DNA of 64,000 nt, from positions 124,001 to 188,000 of the forward strand of contig CAJXSL010000004.1 in NCBI GenBank assembly GCA_913060875.1, written 5' to 3'. The notes beneath the pieces were generated by a model, which was not told the origin of the DNA, did not search any database, and saw only the letters and a program-made list of their open reading frames with translations. The first letter of the stretch is position 1; each line of letters starts with the position of its first letter. Position numbers and translations under genes: made by a program. The DNA is from an uncultured Desulfobacteraceae bacterium. Lineage in GTDB: Bacteria; Desulfobacterota; Desulfobacteria; Desulfobacterales; UBA5852. Below are positions 55,826 to 63,718 of the stretch, piece by piece.

Positions 55826-56346
55826 GGCGCTCCGTCATTCCAAGGCGATCCCAAGGGCTGGTAGCCCAAAAGAAACCGCAAAAACGCCCCACCGTCATGG
55901 GCCACGGCGTGGGTCCCGGTACGTTCGGCAAAATCAGGATCATAGCGATAAGCCGCCCCCCCGGCAATCAAGGTCGTCCGCGGCGGCAGCGCCGCCGTAA
56001 TCGCCTGGATGTCTTCATCGGAATCAAACTGCAGCACCGTCAGGCCCAAAAGATCCGGCTGCTCATCCCGGCAGGCCGTTACAATGGCGGTCGCCGGCCG
56101 CAGCACCCCCAGGGCATGAATCCTGACACCGACCGCCGCCGCCAGCGATTCGATGACCGCAATACCGTGTCCCCAGCCATCATCCAGTGTGGCCGTCACC
56201 ATCAGGGGCGCCTGCGCCCACAAGCCGTTTCCTTCGGTTCGGCGGCGAAGCGCATCCAGTTGGCTGGCCCCCTTCAGATAGTCCTCCCGGGTGGGCTTCC
56301 CCATTCGATCCCAAGACCGCAACAAGTCATTAACCGAATCACGCAT
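55822..56346 (-). CDS. Cobalamin-binding-domain-like protein lacking the B12 histidine motif
   Basis: 174 residues. A Rossmann-like B12-binding-type fold is suggested by QAPLMVTATLDDGWGHGIAVI, IHALGVLRPATAIVTACRDE, DLLGLTVLQFDSDEDI and TTLIAGGAAYR. The canonical D-x-H-x2-G cobalamin motif is replaced by DDGWGHG, so cobalamin binding is doubtful. A helical N-terminal segment (LLRSWDRMGKPTREDYLKGASQLDALRRR) precedes it. Start 56346 (ATG) is preferred to the TTG at 56358. It lies 52 bases behind hutH and overlaps the EamA gene. The role next to an ammonia-lyase is unknown. Confidence 0.7.
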   Translation of the reverse strand: MRDSVNDLLRSWDRMGKPTREDYLKGASQLDALRRRTEGNGLWAQAPLMVTATLDDGWGHGIAVIESLAAAVGVRIHALGVLRPATAIVTACRDEQPDLLGLTVLQFDSDEDIQAITAALPPRTTLIAGGAAYRYDPDFAERTGTHAVAHDGGAFLRFLLGYQPLGSPWNDGAP

Positions 56347-56398
56347 GGCCGCTTTCAATCCAATTGTTGAGTTCGCTTGCCGTTTGCCCCTTCAACCC

Positions 56399-57928
56399 CT
56401 ATTGCACGGCACCGACCGCCTCCTCGACAGCATCCAGAATCACCCCGCTGCGAATCAATTCGGTAATGCGCTTCACGTCTGCCGACAATATGCGATCGTC
56501 TTCCAAATGGGGCACGACCTTGCGAATTTCGGTGTAAGCGGCCTTGGTACCGGCCCCCGGTTGCATGTTGGTGAAAAGGTCGAGGGCCTGGGCCGCACAA
56601 AGCAGTTCGATGGCAATCACGTTTTCCGCATTTAGGACGACCTCCCGGCTTTTGCGGGCCGATATCGTCCCCATGGAGACATGATCCTCCTTGTTGGCCG
56701 AAGTGGGGATGGAATCCACGACCGCCGGATGGCTCATGACCTTGTTCTCCGACACCAGCGCCGCCGCCACATACTGGGCGATCATAAACCCGGAGTTCAA
56801 ACCGCCGTCCTTGACAAGAAAAGCCGGCAACCCGCTGAGCTTGGGGTTGACCAGCCGTTCGATACGACGCTCGGATATATTGGCCAGTTCCGCAACGGCC
56901 ATGCACATGAAATCCATGGCCATGGCCACGGGCTGGCCGTGAAAATTGCCGCCCAACAGAAAATCCCCGCTTTGCGGATGGATCAGGGGGTTGCCGGTGG
57001 AGGCATTCATTTCAGTTTCCACTACAGTGCGGGCATAAGCGATGGCATCGCGGCTGGCGCCATGCACCTGGGGTGAACACCGCAGCGTGTAGGCATCCTG
57101 CACCCGTTTGCAATCCCGGTGGGAGGAGATAATTTCGCTGGCGTGCGTTAGACGATCCATGTTTTCAGCCGCAATGGCCTGGCCGGGGTGGGGCCGCATG
57201 CGGTGGATACGGGCATCGAATTCCGTTTTGCTCCCCATCAGGACTTCGAGACTCATGGCGGCCGCAATATCGGTATGACGCGCCAACCGCACCGCATCGA
57301 ACACCGCCAAGCCTCCGATGGCCGTCATGACCTGGGTACCGTTGATCAGGGCCAGCCCCTCACCGGCGCCCAGCCTCAACGGACTCAGGCCGCAGGCATC
57401 CAGGGCGTCCCGGCCGGAGACACGGCTGTTGTCGACGTACGCCTCCCCTTCACCGATCAGGACGAGGCCCACGTGGGCCAGGGGCACAAGGTCGCCGCTG
57501 GCGCCCACCGAGCCCTTCTCCGGCACCAGGGGTATGACACCGGCGTTCAGCACGCGCATGAGCGCGGTCACCGTTTCCCGCCGCACCCCGGCATTGCCGC
57601 GGGCAAAATCCTTGATCCGCAGCGCCATGATAGCCCGGACAACCTCGGGGGGCAACGGCCTCCCGACACCCACGGCATGGCTTTTGAGGATGTTATACTG
57701 CAATTTCCGGGTATCTTTTTTGGATATGGCCACATCACTCAAGGCACCAAAACCGGTGGTGACGCCATACACCGTGCGCTCTTCATCCACCCAACGCGTC
57801 ACCAGATCCCAGGCCCGATCGATTCGCCCTTCGGATCCTGCCGTCAGGCTCACGGCCGCTTTGTGACGGGCAATGCGCTCAAGATCGTCCAGGGTCAAGC
57901 CGTCCATGCCCAGCGCTATCGTTTCCAT
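56399..57928 (-). CDS. hutH: Histidine ammonia-lyase (MIO enzyme)
   Basis: 509 residues. The MIO prosthetic group forms from Ala-Ser-Gly in KGSVGASGDLVPLAHV. Conserved residues include the catalytic Tyr in TVYGVTTGFGALS, NILKSHAVGVGRP (the Ser-His pair found in histidine rather than phenylalanine/tyrosine lyases), GNFHGQPVAMAMDF and PTSANKEDHVSMG with the Glu typical of HutH. It converts histidine to trans-urocanate and ammonia. AGGAGGTGTG precedes the ATG at 57928. hutU and hutI are not adjacent; instead a B12-fold-like protein and two EamA transporters follow. A HutC-like operator lies upstream. Confidence 0.92.
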   Translation of the reverse strand: METIALGMDGLTLDDLERIARHKAAVSLTAGSEGRIDRAWDLVTRWVDEERTVYGVTTGFGALSDVAISKKDTRKLQYNILKSHAVGVGRPLPPEVVRAIMALRIKDFARGNAGVRRETVTALMRVLNAGVIPLVPEKGSVGASGDLVPLAHVGLVLIGEGEAYVDNSRVSGRDALDACGLSPLRLGAGEGLALINGTQVMTAIGGLAVFDAVRLARHTDIAAAMSLEVLMGSKTEFDARIHRMRPHPGQAIAAENMDRLTHASEIISSHRDCKRVQDAYTLRCSPQVHGASRDAIAYARTVVETEMNASTGNPLIHPQSGDFLLGGNFHGQPVAMAMDFMCMAVAELANISERRIERLVNPKLSGLPAFLVKDGGLNSGFMIAQYVAAALVSENKVMSHPAVVDSIPTSANKEDHVSMGTISARKSREVVLNAENVIAIELLCAAQALDLFTNMQPGAGTKAAYTEIRKVVPHLEDDRILSADVKRITELIRSGVILDAVEEAVGAVQ

Positions 57929-58100
57929 CACACCTCCTGATCGGATCGCATGCAACCACGTTTACCAAGGAAGGCCGCATCAAGGTCATCATGATAATGC
58001 CGGCCCGGGCGACAGGCTGTCAGCCGGATCGCTTGGCGCGTCCTCATTCGTTCCGGCACCCGTTCTCCGGGTAAAGCACTTGACACTGCCATTGAGCTTA

Positions 58101-58116
58101 TATATACAAGTATATA
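58101..58116. promoter_or_regulatory. HutC/GntR-like operator
   Basis: TATATACAAGTATATA is a perfect 7-bp inverted repeat with a 2-base spacer; the overlapping complement CTGTATATACTTG resembles the TGTATATACA core of HutC sites. It lies about 180 bases upstream of hutH and 100 upstream of the divergent aspartoacylase gene. Confidence 0.5.
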
Positions 58117-58163
58117 CAGACACAAAGCATTTTCTTTGTCAATATCATACAATCGTCTGTTAT

Positions 58164-58190
58164 TCGGTTTTGGCAGGCTGGTTGTATAAT
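58164..58190 (+). promoter_or_regulatory. Possible promoter of the aspartoacylase gene
   Basis: A perfect TATAAT (58185-58190) with a weak TTCGGT -35 (16-base spacer). Transcription would start about 15 bases before the ATG, consistent with the lack of a ribosome site. Confidence 0.4.
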
Positions 58191-58211
58191 AAGCATCACC
58201 CGCCCGTCACC

Positions 58212-59141
58212 ATGGTTGAAACGACGCTGTCTCCTATGCCGTTAAAATCCTGCCTCCCCTTCGACACGGTCTATCTGGTGGGCGGCACCCACGGCAACGA
58301 GCGCACCGGCGTATCCCTGGTGCAGCACTGGGGGCAAAGCCCATCGGAAATCCAGCGGGAAACGTTTGCCACCCATTTACTTTTGTCCAATCCCCAGGCC
58401 ATTGAAAAAAACATCCGCTTTATCGACCGCGACCTGAACCGCAGTTTTCTTCCCCGCCTCCTTGAAGACCGCCGCAACATAGATTATGAAGTCGGCCGCG
58501 CGCGTGAAATTGTGAAAACGTTTTCAGCAGAGCACCCGGGCAAGCGGACCTTTGCAATCGACCTGCACACGACAACGGCGCGGATGGGCACCACCCTTAT
58601 CACCAATACCGTCCCGGCCAACCTGGCCATCGCCGCCCAGGTCCGTCAAAAAATGGCCGAGGTCCGGATTTACAGTTTTGATGCCAGCGATCGAATCAAC
58701 TCTTGCCTGCGGGCAGCCGCTGATGGCGGCATCGGCGTGGAAATCGGGCCGATTCCCCAAGGCGTGGTCCGCCACGACACCTTGGCCATCGCCCGCCAGG
58801 TCGTCCGGCAAATCCTCGATGCAATCGATGCTCATAACCGGAAAACGCTAGCGCTTCCCGACGAAGAAACCGCCGTCTATCTCCATGATCGGCATGTTTT
58901 CTATCCCCAACAACCCTCCAGTGCGGCGCCGGTTTTCGTCCACCAGGCCCTCCAGGGGCAGGATTATCATCCCCTTTCCGCCGGCCACCCGATCTTTCAA
59001 AACCTTGACGGACGCATTTGGCCATACGAGGGTCCAAGTCCCCGGTATCCGGTCTTCATCAACGAGGCCGCCTACTATCGCGAAAACATCGCGTTCTCCC
59101 TGACACGCCGAATTACGTTGGCATCCCTTTTGTCCATCTGA
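58212..59141 (+). CDS. Aspartoacylase/succinylglutamate desuccinylase family (AspA)
   Basis: 309 residues. Zinc ligands are in VGGTHGNERTGVSL (His-x2-Glu) and FAIDLHTTTARMG (His); substrate residues are in DRDLNRSF; the catalytic Glu is probably in GGIGVEIGPIPQGV. The family deacylates N-acyl-aspartate or similar amides in the cytoplasm; the sequence is closer to aspartoacylase than to carboxypeptidase M14 proper. There is no convincing ribosome site at 58212; 58236 is an alternative ATG. It shares the upstream region with hutH in the opposite direction. Confidence 0.88.
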   Translation: MVETTLSPMPLKSCLPFDTVYLVGGTHGNERTGVSLVQHWGQSPSEIQRETFATHLLLSNPQAIEKNIRFIDRDLNRSFLPRLLEDRRNIDYEVGRAREIVKTFSAEHPGKRTFAIDLHTTTARMGTTLITNTVPANLAIAAQVRQKMAEVRIYSFDASDRINSCLRAAADGGIGVEIGPIPQGVVRHDTLAIARQVVRQILDAIDAHNRKTLALPDEETAVYLHDRHVFYPQQPSSAAPVFVHQALQGQDYHPLSAGHPIFQNLDGRIWPYEGPSPRYPVFINEAAYYRENIAFSLTRRITLASLLSI

Positions 59142-59181
59142 TAAGATTCGGCGCACCGGCAGGTTGAATGGGGAATAAGCG

Positions 59182-59382
59182 ATGCAGAAAACACTGATTA
59201 CAATAGGGGTTGTCCTTCTGATCGCCGGCCTGCTCTGGCCCTGGCTGGGCCGAATCCCCATCGGGCGCCTGCCAGGTGATATCATCATCAACCGCCCCCA
59301 CCTTAAAATTTACATCCCCATCACCACCATGATTCTGGTCAGTTTGGTGGTGTCCATCATCCTGTGGTGGATGAAAAAATAA
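59182..59382 (+). CDS. DUF2905 family small membrane protein
   Basis: 66 residues with two TM helices (about 4-23 and 45-63) joined by RIPIGRLPGDIIINRPHLKIYIPI, the GRLPGDI signature of DUF2905. The function is unknown. GGGGAATAAGCG precedes the start; 40 bases behind the aspartoacylase gene. Confidence 0.93.
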   Translation: MQKTLITIGVVLLIAGLLWPWLGRIPIGRLPGDIIINRPHLKIYIPITTMILVSLVVSIILWWMKK

Positions 59383-59390
59383 GTGGCCTT

Positions 59391-59414
59391 AAAATTTTCA
59401 TGAAATGTTCGGGC
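59391..59414. repeat. Dispersed repeat R1, truncated inverted copy D
   Basis: TTTTCATGAAATGTTCGGGC (59395-59414) is the complement of the R1 left end; the other end is missing. It lies just behind the DUF2905 gene. Confidence 0.55.
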
Positions 59415-59463
59415 GCATCCAAGGGAAGGTGGCCTTGATGGAAGGGCAAATAGCCTGAGGCGG

Positions 59464-59943
59464 TCAGCCGGAGCGCACCTGGGCGACACGCCGCCCCCGG
59501 TAAAACGCGATGCTCCAACCCATAAAGAGCAAGAGCGCATTGCGACCCAGCATCCAGGCGGGCTCATTCTGCCAAACAACCTTTTCGGCGGCGGTAAAAC
59601 AGCCACAATCAAATACATGCCCGCGCAATGCATTGATAGCGATGGCCACCGTGAAGCCCAGCAGGAGGGTGCTCAGGATAACGGCCGCCGCCCGGGGATA
59701 AAATCCGGCCAGCAGAGCCAGGCCGGCCGTCAATTCTATGAAAGGGAGAATGATGGCTATCAGATTGATGGCGGCGGCAGGAAAGAGATCGTAACCGTAA
59801 ATAATTTTGGCAAAAACCGCCGGATCTTCAATTTTGTGCATGCTGGCCAGAACAAAAAGCCCGCCCAGCAGCCAACGCAGGCCCAAGTCGACCCATCCAC
59901 TGGTCCACCAGCCTGAATCAGGGTGTTGCGACAGGGTAACCAT
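59464..59943 (-). CDS. MauE/DoxX-like membrane protein
   Basis: 159 residues, four TM helices (LGLRWLLGGLFVLASMHKIED; IAIILPFIELTAGLALLAGF; ILSTLLLGFTVAIAINAL; LGRNALLLFMGWSIAFY). The FDCGCF motif with two cysteines after helix 3 is characteristic of MauE-type proteins linked to disulfide handling or quinone-coupled redox. It overlaps the rhodanese gene by 26 bases, giving a three-gene redox operon with the thioredoxin-like protein. Confidence 0.9.
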   Translation of the reverse strand: MVTLSQHPDSGWWTSGWVDLGLRWLLGGLFVLASMHKIEDPAVFAKIIYGYDLFPAAAINLIAIILPFIELTAGLALLAGFYPRAAAVILSTLLLGFTVAIAINALRGHVFDCGCFTAAEKVVWQNEPAWMLGRNALLLFMGWSIAFYRGRRVAQVRSG

Positions 59944-60412
59944 TTTCAATCCATCCTGGGAATCCGTCGATAAAGACAAGCACGTTTTCAAACCCCCGCT
60001 CCATCAGCAGTTGGGCGGCCGTGTGACTGTCCTGGCAAAGACGTCCGGAACAGTAGGTGATAATCGGCCTTTGCCGCGGCACATCGTCTAAAATCGCCTC
60101 CAGGCGGCTCTCCAGGTCGCCGAGTGGCAGTGAAACCGCACCGGGGATATGGCCCGCGTCATATATGCCCTGGCTGCGCACATCGACAAAAAGTGCCTTG
60201 CCCGAATCAAAAACCCGTTTGGCCGTAGCCACGTCCGGGACTTCAAATTCAGCCCAGAGGGCGGCAAGATCGGTGTCCGCCGTAACGACCCCCGTATCCG
60301 TATCCCACTGGCCGATGAGAGGGATGCCGTGGGGGGAAAAACGATTTATCGCTAAAGCCAAAACAATGGCAATTGCCAGAAGTAAAATAACTTTTTGAAA
60401 CAAATCCATCAT
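59918..60412 (-). CDS. Membrane-anchored rhodanese
   Basis: 164 residues: an N-terminal TM anchor (about 4-22, FQKVILLLAIAIVLALAIN) and a rhodanese domain with RSQGIYDAGHIPGAVSLP and the active-site loop YCSGRLCQDSHTAAQLL (Cys of the CSGRxC form). The domain should face the periplasm and transfer sulfane sulfur or sense polysulfide. Start at 60412 or 60409, both with weak ribosome sites. It lies between the thioredoxin-like and MauE-like genes. Confidence 0.92.
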   Translation of the reverse strand: MMDLFQKVILLLAIAIVLALAINRFSPHGIPLIGQWDTDTGVVTADTDLAALWAEFEVPDVATAKRVFDSGKALFVDVRSQGIYDAGHIPGAVSLPLGDLESRLEAILDDVPRQRPIITYCSGRLCQDSHTAAQLLMERGFENVLVFIDGFPGWIENGYPVATP

Positions 60413-60464
60413 TACGGGGATAAAATGGCAGTTCGTTTTCGTAAAAAGGGCGTCTTTTACAAGA

Positions 60465-60893
60465 CTATGACTGCTCAATATACCGAATCAGTCTTGCCAG
60501 GAACATTTTGGGCTTCATAAAGCCGGGCATGGGACCAATCCGATCGCCATCACGTGTCACGAGAACTGTGGCCGGCAAACCGCGAATACCGAAGACACGG
60601 GATAGTTCCTTTTCCTGGTCTACGTCAACTTTTATGGCGACCACATCATTGTTCATAAAATTGATGACCGAATCATGCGCAAAGGTTTCCTTCTGCATGC
60701 GCACGCAATAGGTGCACCAGTCCGCATAGAAATAGAACACCATGCCTTTGCCGGATTCCTTCGCCTTGATCATTCCTTTGTCATATGCATGCCAGTTGAT
60801 CTGATTGCCGGACCGGGCCTTATCGTTTGGCCAAGCCCACATCAATGCCGTGACGGTGAGCATCGTCAGGCAAACAATGGTTTTCCACTTCAT
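60465..60893 (-). CDS. Exported thioredoxin-fold protein (thioredoxin_7/DsbD-gamma-like)
   Basis: 142 residues: signal peptide or anchor (MKWKTIVCLTMLTVTALMWA) and a thioredoxin fold with FYFYADWCTYCVRMQ (active site W-C-T-Y-C), cis-Pro in IRGLPATVLVTRDG. The WCTYC form with an acidic residue two positions before it resembles DsbD C-terminal and thioredoxin_7 proteins, so it probably reduces periplasmic disulfides. GGGGG lies nine bases before the ATG at 60893. First gene of the operon. Confidence 0.92.
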   Translation of the reverse strand: MKWKTIVCLTMLTVTALMWAWPNDKARSGNQINWHAYDKGMIKAKESGKGMVFYFYADWCTYCVRMQKETFAHDSVINFMNNDVVAIKVDVDQEKELSRVFGIRGLPATVLVTRDGDRIGPMPGFMKPKMFLARLIRYIEQS

Positions 60894-60991
60894 TCGATTC
60901 ATCCCCCTGAATTTTTCCGCTGGCCCGGCGATCCCCCCATGGCAAACCACCAGCGATGGCCGTCTGACGGTAGGCGTTTCTGCCAGCTAAG

Positions 60992-61137
60992 TAGTGTTCG
61001 TCCAGAGATGGTAGATTTTGGCTCCGAGCAAGGTCTGAGCGATTTTGAAACCGCAGGAATAGTAAACTATTTCGAGGATTTCAAAAGAGCGAAAACGCCG
61101 CTCGGGGCCAAAAGATGCCATTTATGGATGGACACTA
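60992..61137. mobile_element. MITE-like element, 146 bp
   Basis: Ends are TAGTGTTCGTCCAGAGATGG and the complement of TAGTGTCCATCCATAAATGG, a 20-bp terminal inverted repeat with 15 matches. The middle has no gene. No clear target duplication is visible. It lies in the 435-base gap between the thioredoxin operon and the HEAT-repeat gene; the rest of the gap shows nothing recognised. Confidence 0.7.
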
Positions 61138-61328
61138 AATAACAGCTCACAATATAACACGCATGGTGTAAAAAGGAAGGGTCAGGTCAAGATTTGCCTC
61201 TCGGTCAAATTTCGAGGGCCATGGCCTGAGGTTGAAATGATGTTTCAGGCAAGCACGGATGCCGGCGTCCTGCCCGTGGCGCCGGCACCCGCTGACGAAT
61301 AGCGCCAAATCCGCATTGAGACCACAAT

Positions 61329-61523
61329 TCAAGCATCCACCGTGATCTTTTCGCTGTCCATGGCCTCCAGGCGTTCCTGGGCGGCCAAACGCACCATCTC
61401 GTCGTCGTCTTTTTCGATGATCTGGCGCAGCAATGCCGGATCTTTCAGACGTGTCACGGCTTTCTGACGCACGTCCGGGTTGGAATGCTGCCACCGTGGA
61501 ACAAAAAAGTCCTGAAATCTCAT
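61329..61523 (-). CDS. HEAT-repeat miniprotein
   Basis: 64 residues: HSNPDVRQKAVTRLKDPALL and DDDEMVRLAAQERLEAM form two short HEAT-type helical hairpins. AAGGAGG precedes the ATG. Small HEAT proteins act as protein-binding adaptors; the partner is unknown. The gap 61524-62020 holds no gene I can support. Confidence 0.8.
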   Translation of the reverse strand: MRFQDFFVPRWQHSNPDVRQKAVTRLKDPALLRQIIEKDDDEMVRLAAQERLEAMDSEKITVDA

Positions 61524-62020
61524 GGTCGGCCTCCTTGTCGAAAACTGAAGTGACGCGGCACCGAGTGTTCAAAGGGGTCACACGCCTTCCGTCCCGCACC
61601 ACATAGATGGCAAACCTAAGGTCAACGATCGTCCCCGGGTCCATGGGGAGGGCCCCGGAGACGCGCCTATCGGCATCTTGATGCGTCCCGTATGGTAGAT
61701 TCCGGCCATCGATTGTCCTTCCCCTGAAAACTATCCATCGGCAACGGCAAACCGCCTGTCGCTTGATGGCATCTTAACAGACCAGAATGAGAGGAACTGT
61801 CGAATCGTTGGGGTGGTGTTCGAAGGGAAAACAACAAGCGAAGATAATGTCCGAATCGTTAGGCCAACAGCTAGGTCTGGGGCAAATTGCGCACAGCATT
61901 TCGGAGAAAATGCGCCCAAGCGTATGACACCAGATATAACTCAAAATAGGGACAGATCCTACCACGTCAAGTTGGCTGGCGCCTGAACGAGTGCGGGACG
62001 CAGGTTCTTCATGGAGGGGT

Positions 62021-62052
62021 GAGGTTCGCCGGGATCTGTCCCGGCGAACCTC
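62021..62052. terminator. Hairpin behind the beta-CASP gene
   Basis: A 13-bp perfect stem (GAGGTTCGCCGGG at 62021-62033 with 62040-62052, loop ATCTGT) 21 bases after the stop on the minus strand; no T-run. Confidence 0.55.
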
Positions 62053-62072
62053 GGTATTCGACGGTTGGAGGA

Positions 62073-63659
62073 TTAATTGTTATCGACGGACACGGTTTGG
62101 CCCGCTTCGGGAACAAAGGCATCATATCCTTTTTGGCCGAGGAAATCGGCAAACGCCAGGGATTGATCTTCTTCACCGTGCACCACGGCGATGCGTTTCA
62201 CGTCCAGGTTGGACGCCTGCAGGAAGTGCATCATCTCGTCACGATCCGCGTGGGCGCTGAACCCCCCGATTTTCTTCACATGCGCGGCCAGGGGATATTC
62301 CTTGTTAAAAATTTTAACCATTGGCGGCTGCCCCTTGCGCCCGTCGGCTTCGTAGGCTTGTCCAAGTTCAAGGATACGGCGCCCAAGCGTGTGCTGCGCC
62401 ATAAATCCGACGATCAGAATCGTGTTCCGGGGGTTATGAATCCTGTAACGCAAATGGTGCAGAATGCGGCCGGCTTCACACATACCCGATGCAGATATGA
62501 CGATATGGGATTTTTTGTCCCTTGTCAGGGCGATCGATTCATCCACGGACTGGACAAAATGCATCTGGTCGGAGGTGAAGGGGTTGCGACCGTTCTGCAA
62601 AAAAGTCTCATGGGTGTCGCGGTCATAGACTTCCGGGTGTTCACCAAAGACTTTGGTCAGTTTGACCGCCAGGGGGCTGTCCACGTAGATGGGCAATCGG
62701 GGCACGGCGCCTTCCATATACAATTCGTGAAGCACATAAAGCAGTTCCTGGGTGCGGCCGAAAGCAAAGGACGGAATTAAAATGGAACCGCCGCGCTCGA
62801 CCGCCTCTTCCATGACCGCCTTAAGCCGTGGCTTCAGATCGATCACCGGCTCGTGCAGACGGTCGCCATAGGTGCTCTCCATGATCATCAGATCGATGTG
62901 GCGATGCTCCTCGGGGAACGCCGTCACCGGATCCCGCAGAATCGGCTTGCCGAACCGCCCGATATCCCCGGTAAAACAAATGGTGCGGTCCCGGCCGTTT
63001 TGGCGCGCGCGAATCATGCTGATGGCCGATCCCAGAATGTGCCCGGCATCGTAAAAGGTGCAGGTCATATCTTTCCCAATGGTAACGGGATGACGGTAGG
63101 GATAGCCGCTAAACAGGGAAAGGGCATCCTCGGCATCCGACGCGGTATAGAGGGGCGTTACCGGATCGAGGCGATAGGTCTGGATGATCTCGTTGATGTT
63201 CTCGATATTAAGTTCATGGCGCCCCTTTTTTAAAAACTTACGAATTTCACTGTTGGACTTTGCCGGATGCTTTTTGCCAGACGGGTTGTCCTTCAGGTGG
63301 GATAAATGGGAACGGGCCATTTTATAGTTCAGATAATTGGCATCCGACTCTTGGATATGCGCGGCGTCCATCAGCAGATACTCGCAGGCATCCCGGGTGA
63401 CACGGGTTGCAATGACACGTCCGCTGAAACCATTGCGGGCCAGCAGGGGGATCCGCCCGGAATGGTCGATATGGGCATGGGACAGAATCACATTGGTGAT
63501 AGCGCTACCGTCAAAGGGCATATGCCGGTTTTTTTCAGCACTCTCCTTACGGCGCCCCTGAAACATGCCGCAATCCAGCAAAATGCGATCCTTGCCGTTG
63601 GCCAGCAAATGGGCGGATCCGGTCACTTCCCGTACTGCTCCGTGGAATGTTACGTTCAT
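62073..63659 (-). CDS. Metallo-beta-lactamase/beta-CASP protein, RNase-like
   Basis: 528 residues. MBL motifs: LLDCGMFQG, motif 2 LSHAHIDHSGRIP (H-x-H-x-D-H), GHILGSA and CFTGDIGRFG; beta-CASP motif A MIMESTYGDRLH, motif B SGMCEAGRILHHL and motif C FSAHADRDEM. This is the YSH1/CPSF-like bacterial group (COG1236), with RNA endonuclease or 5'-exonuclease activity in some members. The start at 63659 has AAAGGAAA upstream. A region of about 70 residues with many Lys (NPSGKKHPAKSNSEIRKFL) is inserted in the MBL domain. Confidence 0.95.
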   Translation of the reverse strand: MNVTFHGAVREVTGSAHLLANGKDRILLDCGMFQGRRKESAEKNRHMPFDGSAITNVILSHAHIDHSGRIPLLARNGFSGRVIATRVTRDACEYLLMDAAHIQESDANYLNYKMARSHLSHLKDNPSGKKHPAKSNSEIRKFLKKGRHELNIENINEIIQTYRLDPVTPLYTASDAEDALSLFSGYPYRHPVTIGKDMTCTFYDAGHILGSAISMIRARQNGRDRTICFTGDIGRFGKPILRDPVTAFPEEHRHIDLMIMESTYGDRLHEPVIDLKPRLKAVMEEAVERGGSILIPSFAFGRTQELLYVLHELYMEGAVPRLPIYVDSPLAVKLTKVFGEHPEVYDRDTHETFLQNGRNPFTSDQMHFVQSVDESIALTRDKKSHIVISASGMCEAGRILHHLRYRIHNPRNTILIVGFMAQHTLGRRILELGQAYEADGRKGQPPMVKIFNKEYPLAAHVKKIGGFSAHADRDEMMHFLQASNLDVKRIAVVHGEEDQSLAFADFLGQKGYDAFVPEAGQTVSVDNN

Positions 63660-63718
63660 AAAGTTTCCTTTCACTGCCTGTCAGGTCCGTATGGTCATCG
63701 TCGGCCGGGCCATCCGGT

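Noticed and set aside
60675-61142. 155-residue plus-strand open frame across the MITE
   Set aside because: It runs antisense to the thioredoxin gene and through the MITE, without a ribosome site or domain.
61147-61644. 165-residue minus-strand open frame
   Set aside because: It overlaps the HEAT-repeat gene, which has the ribosome site and recognisable repeats; this frame has neither.
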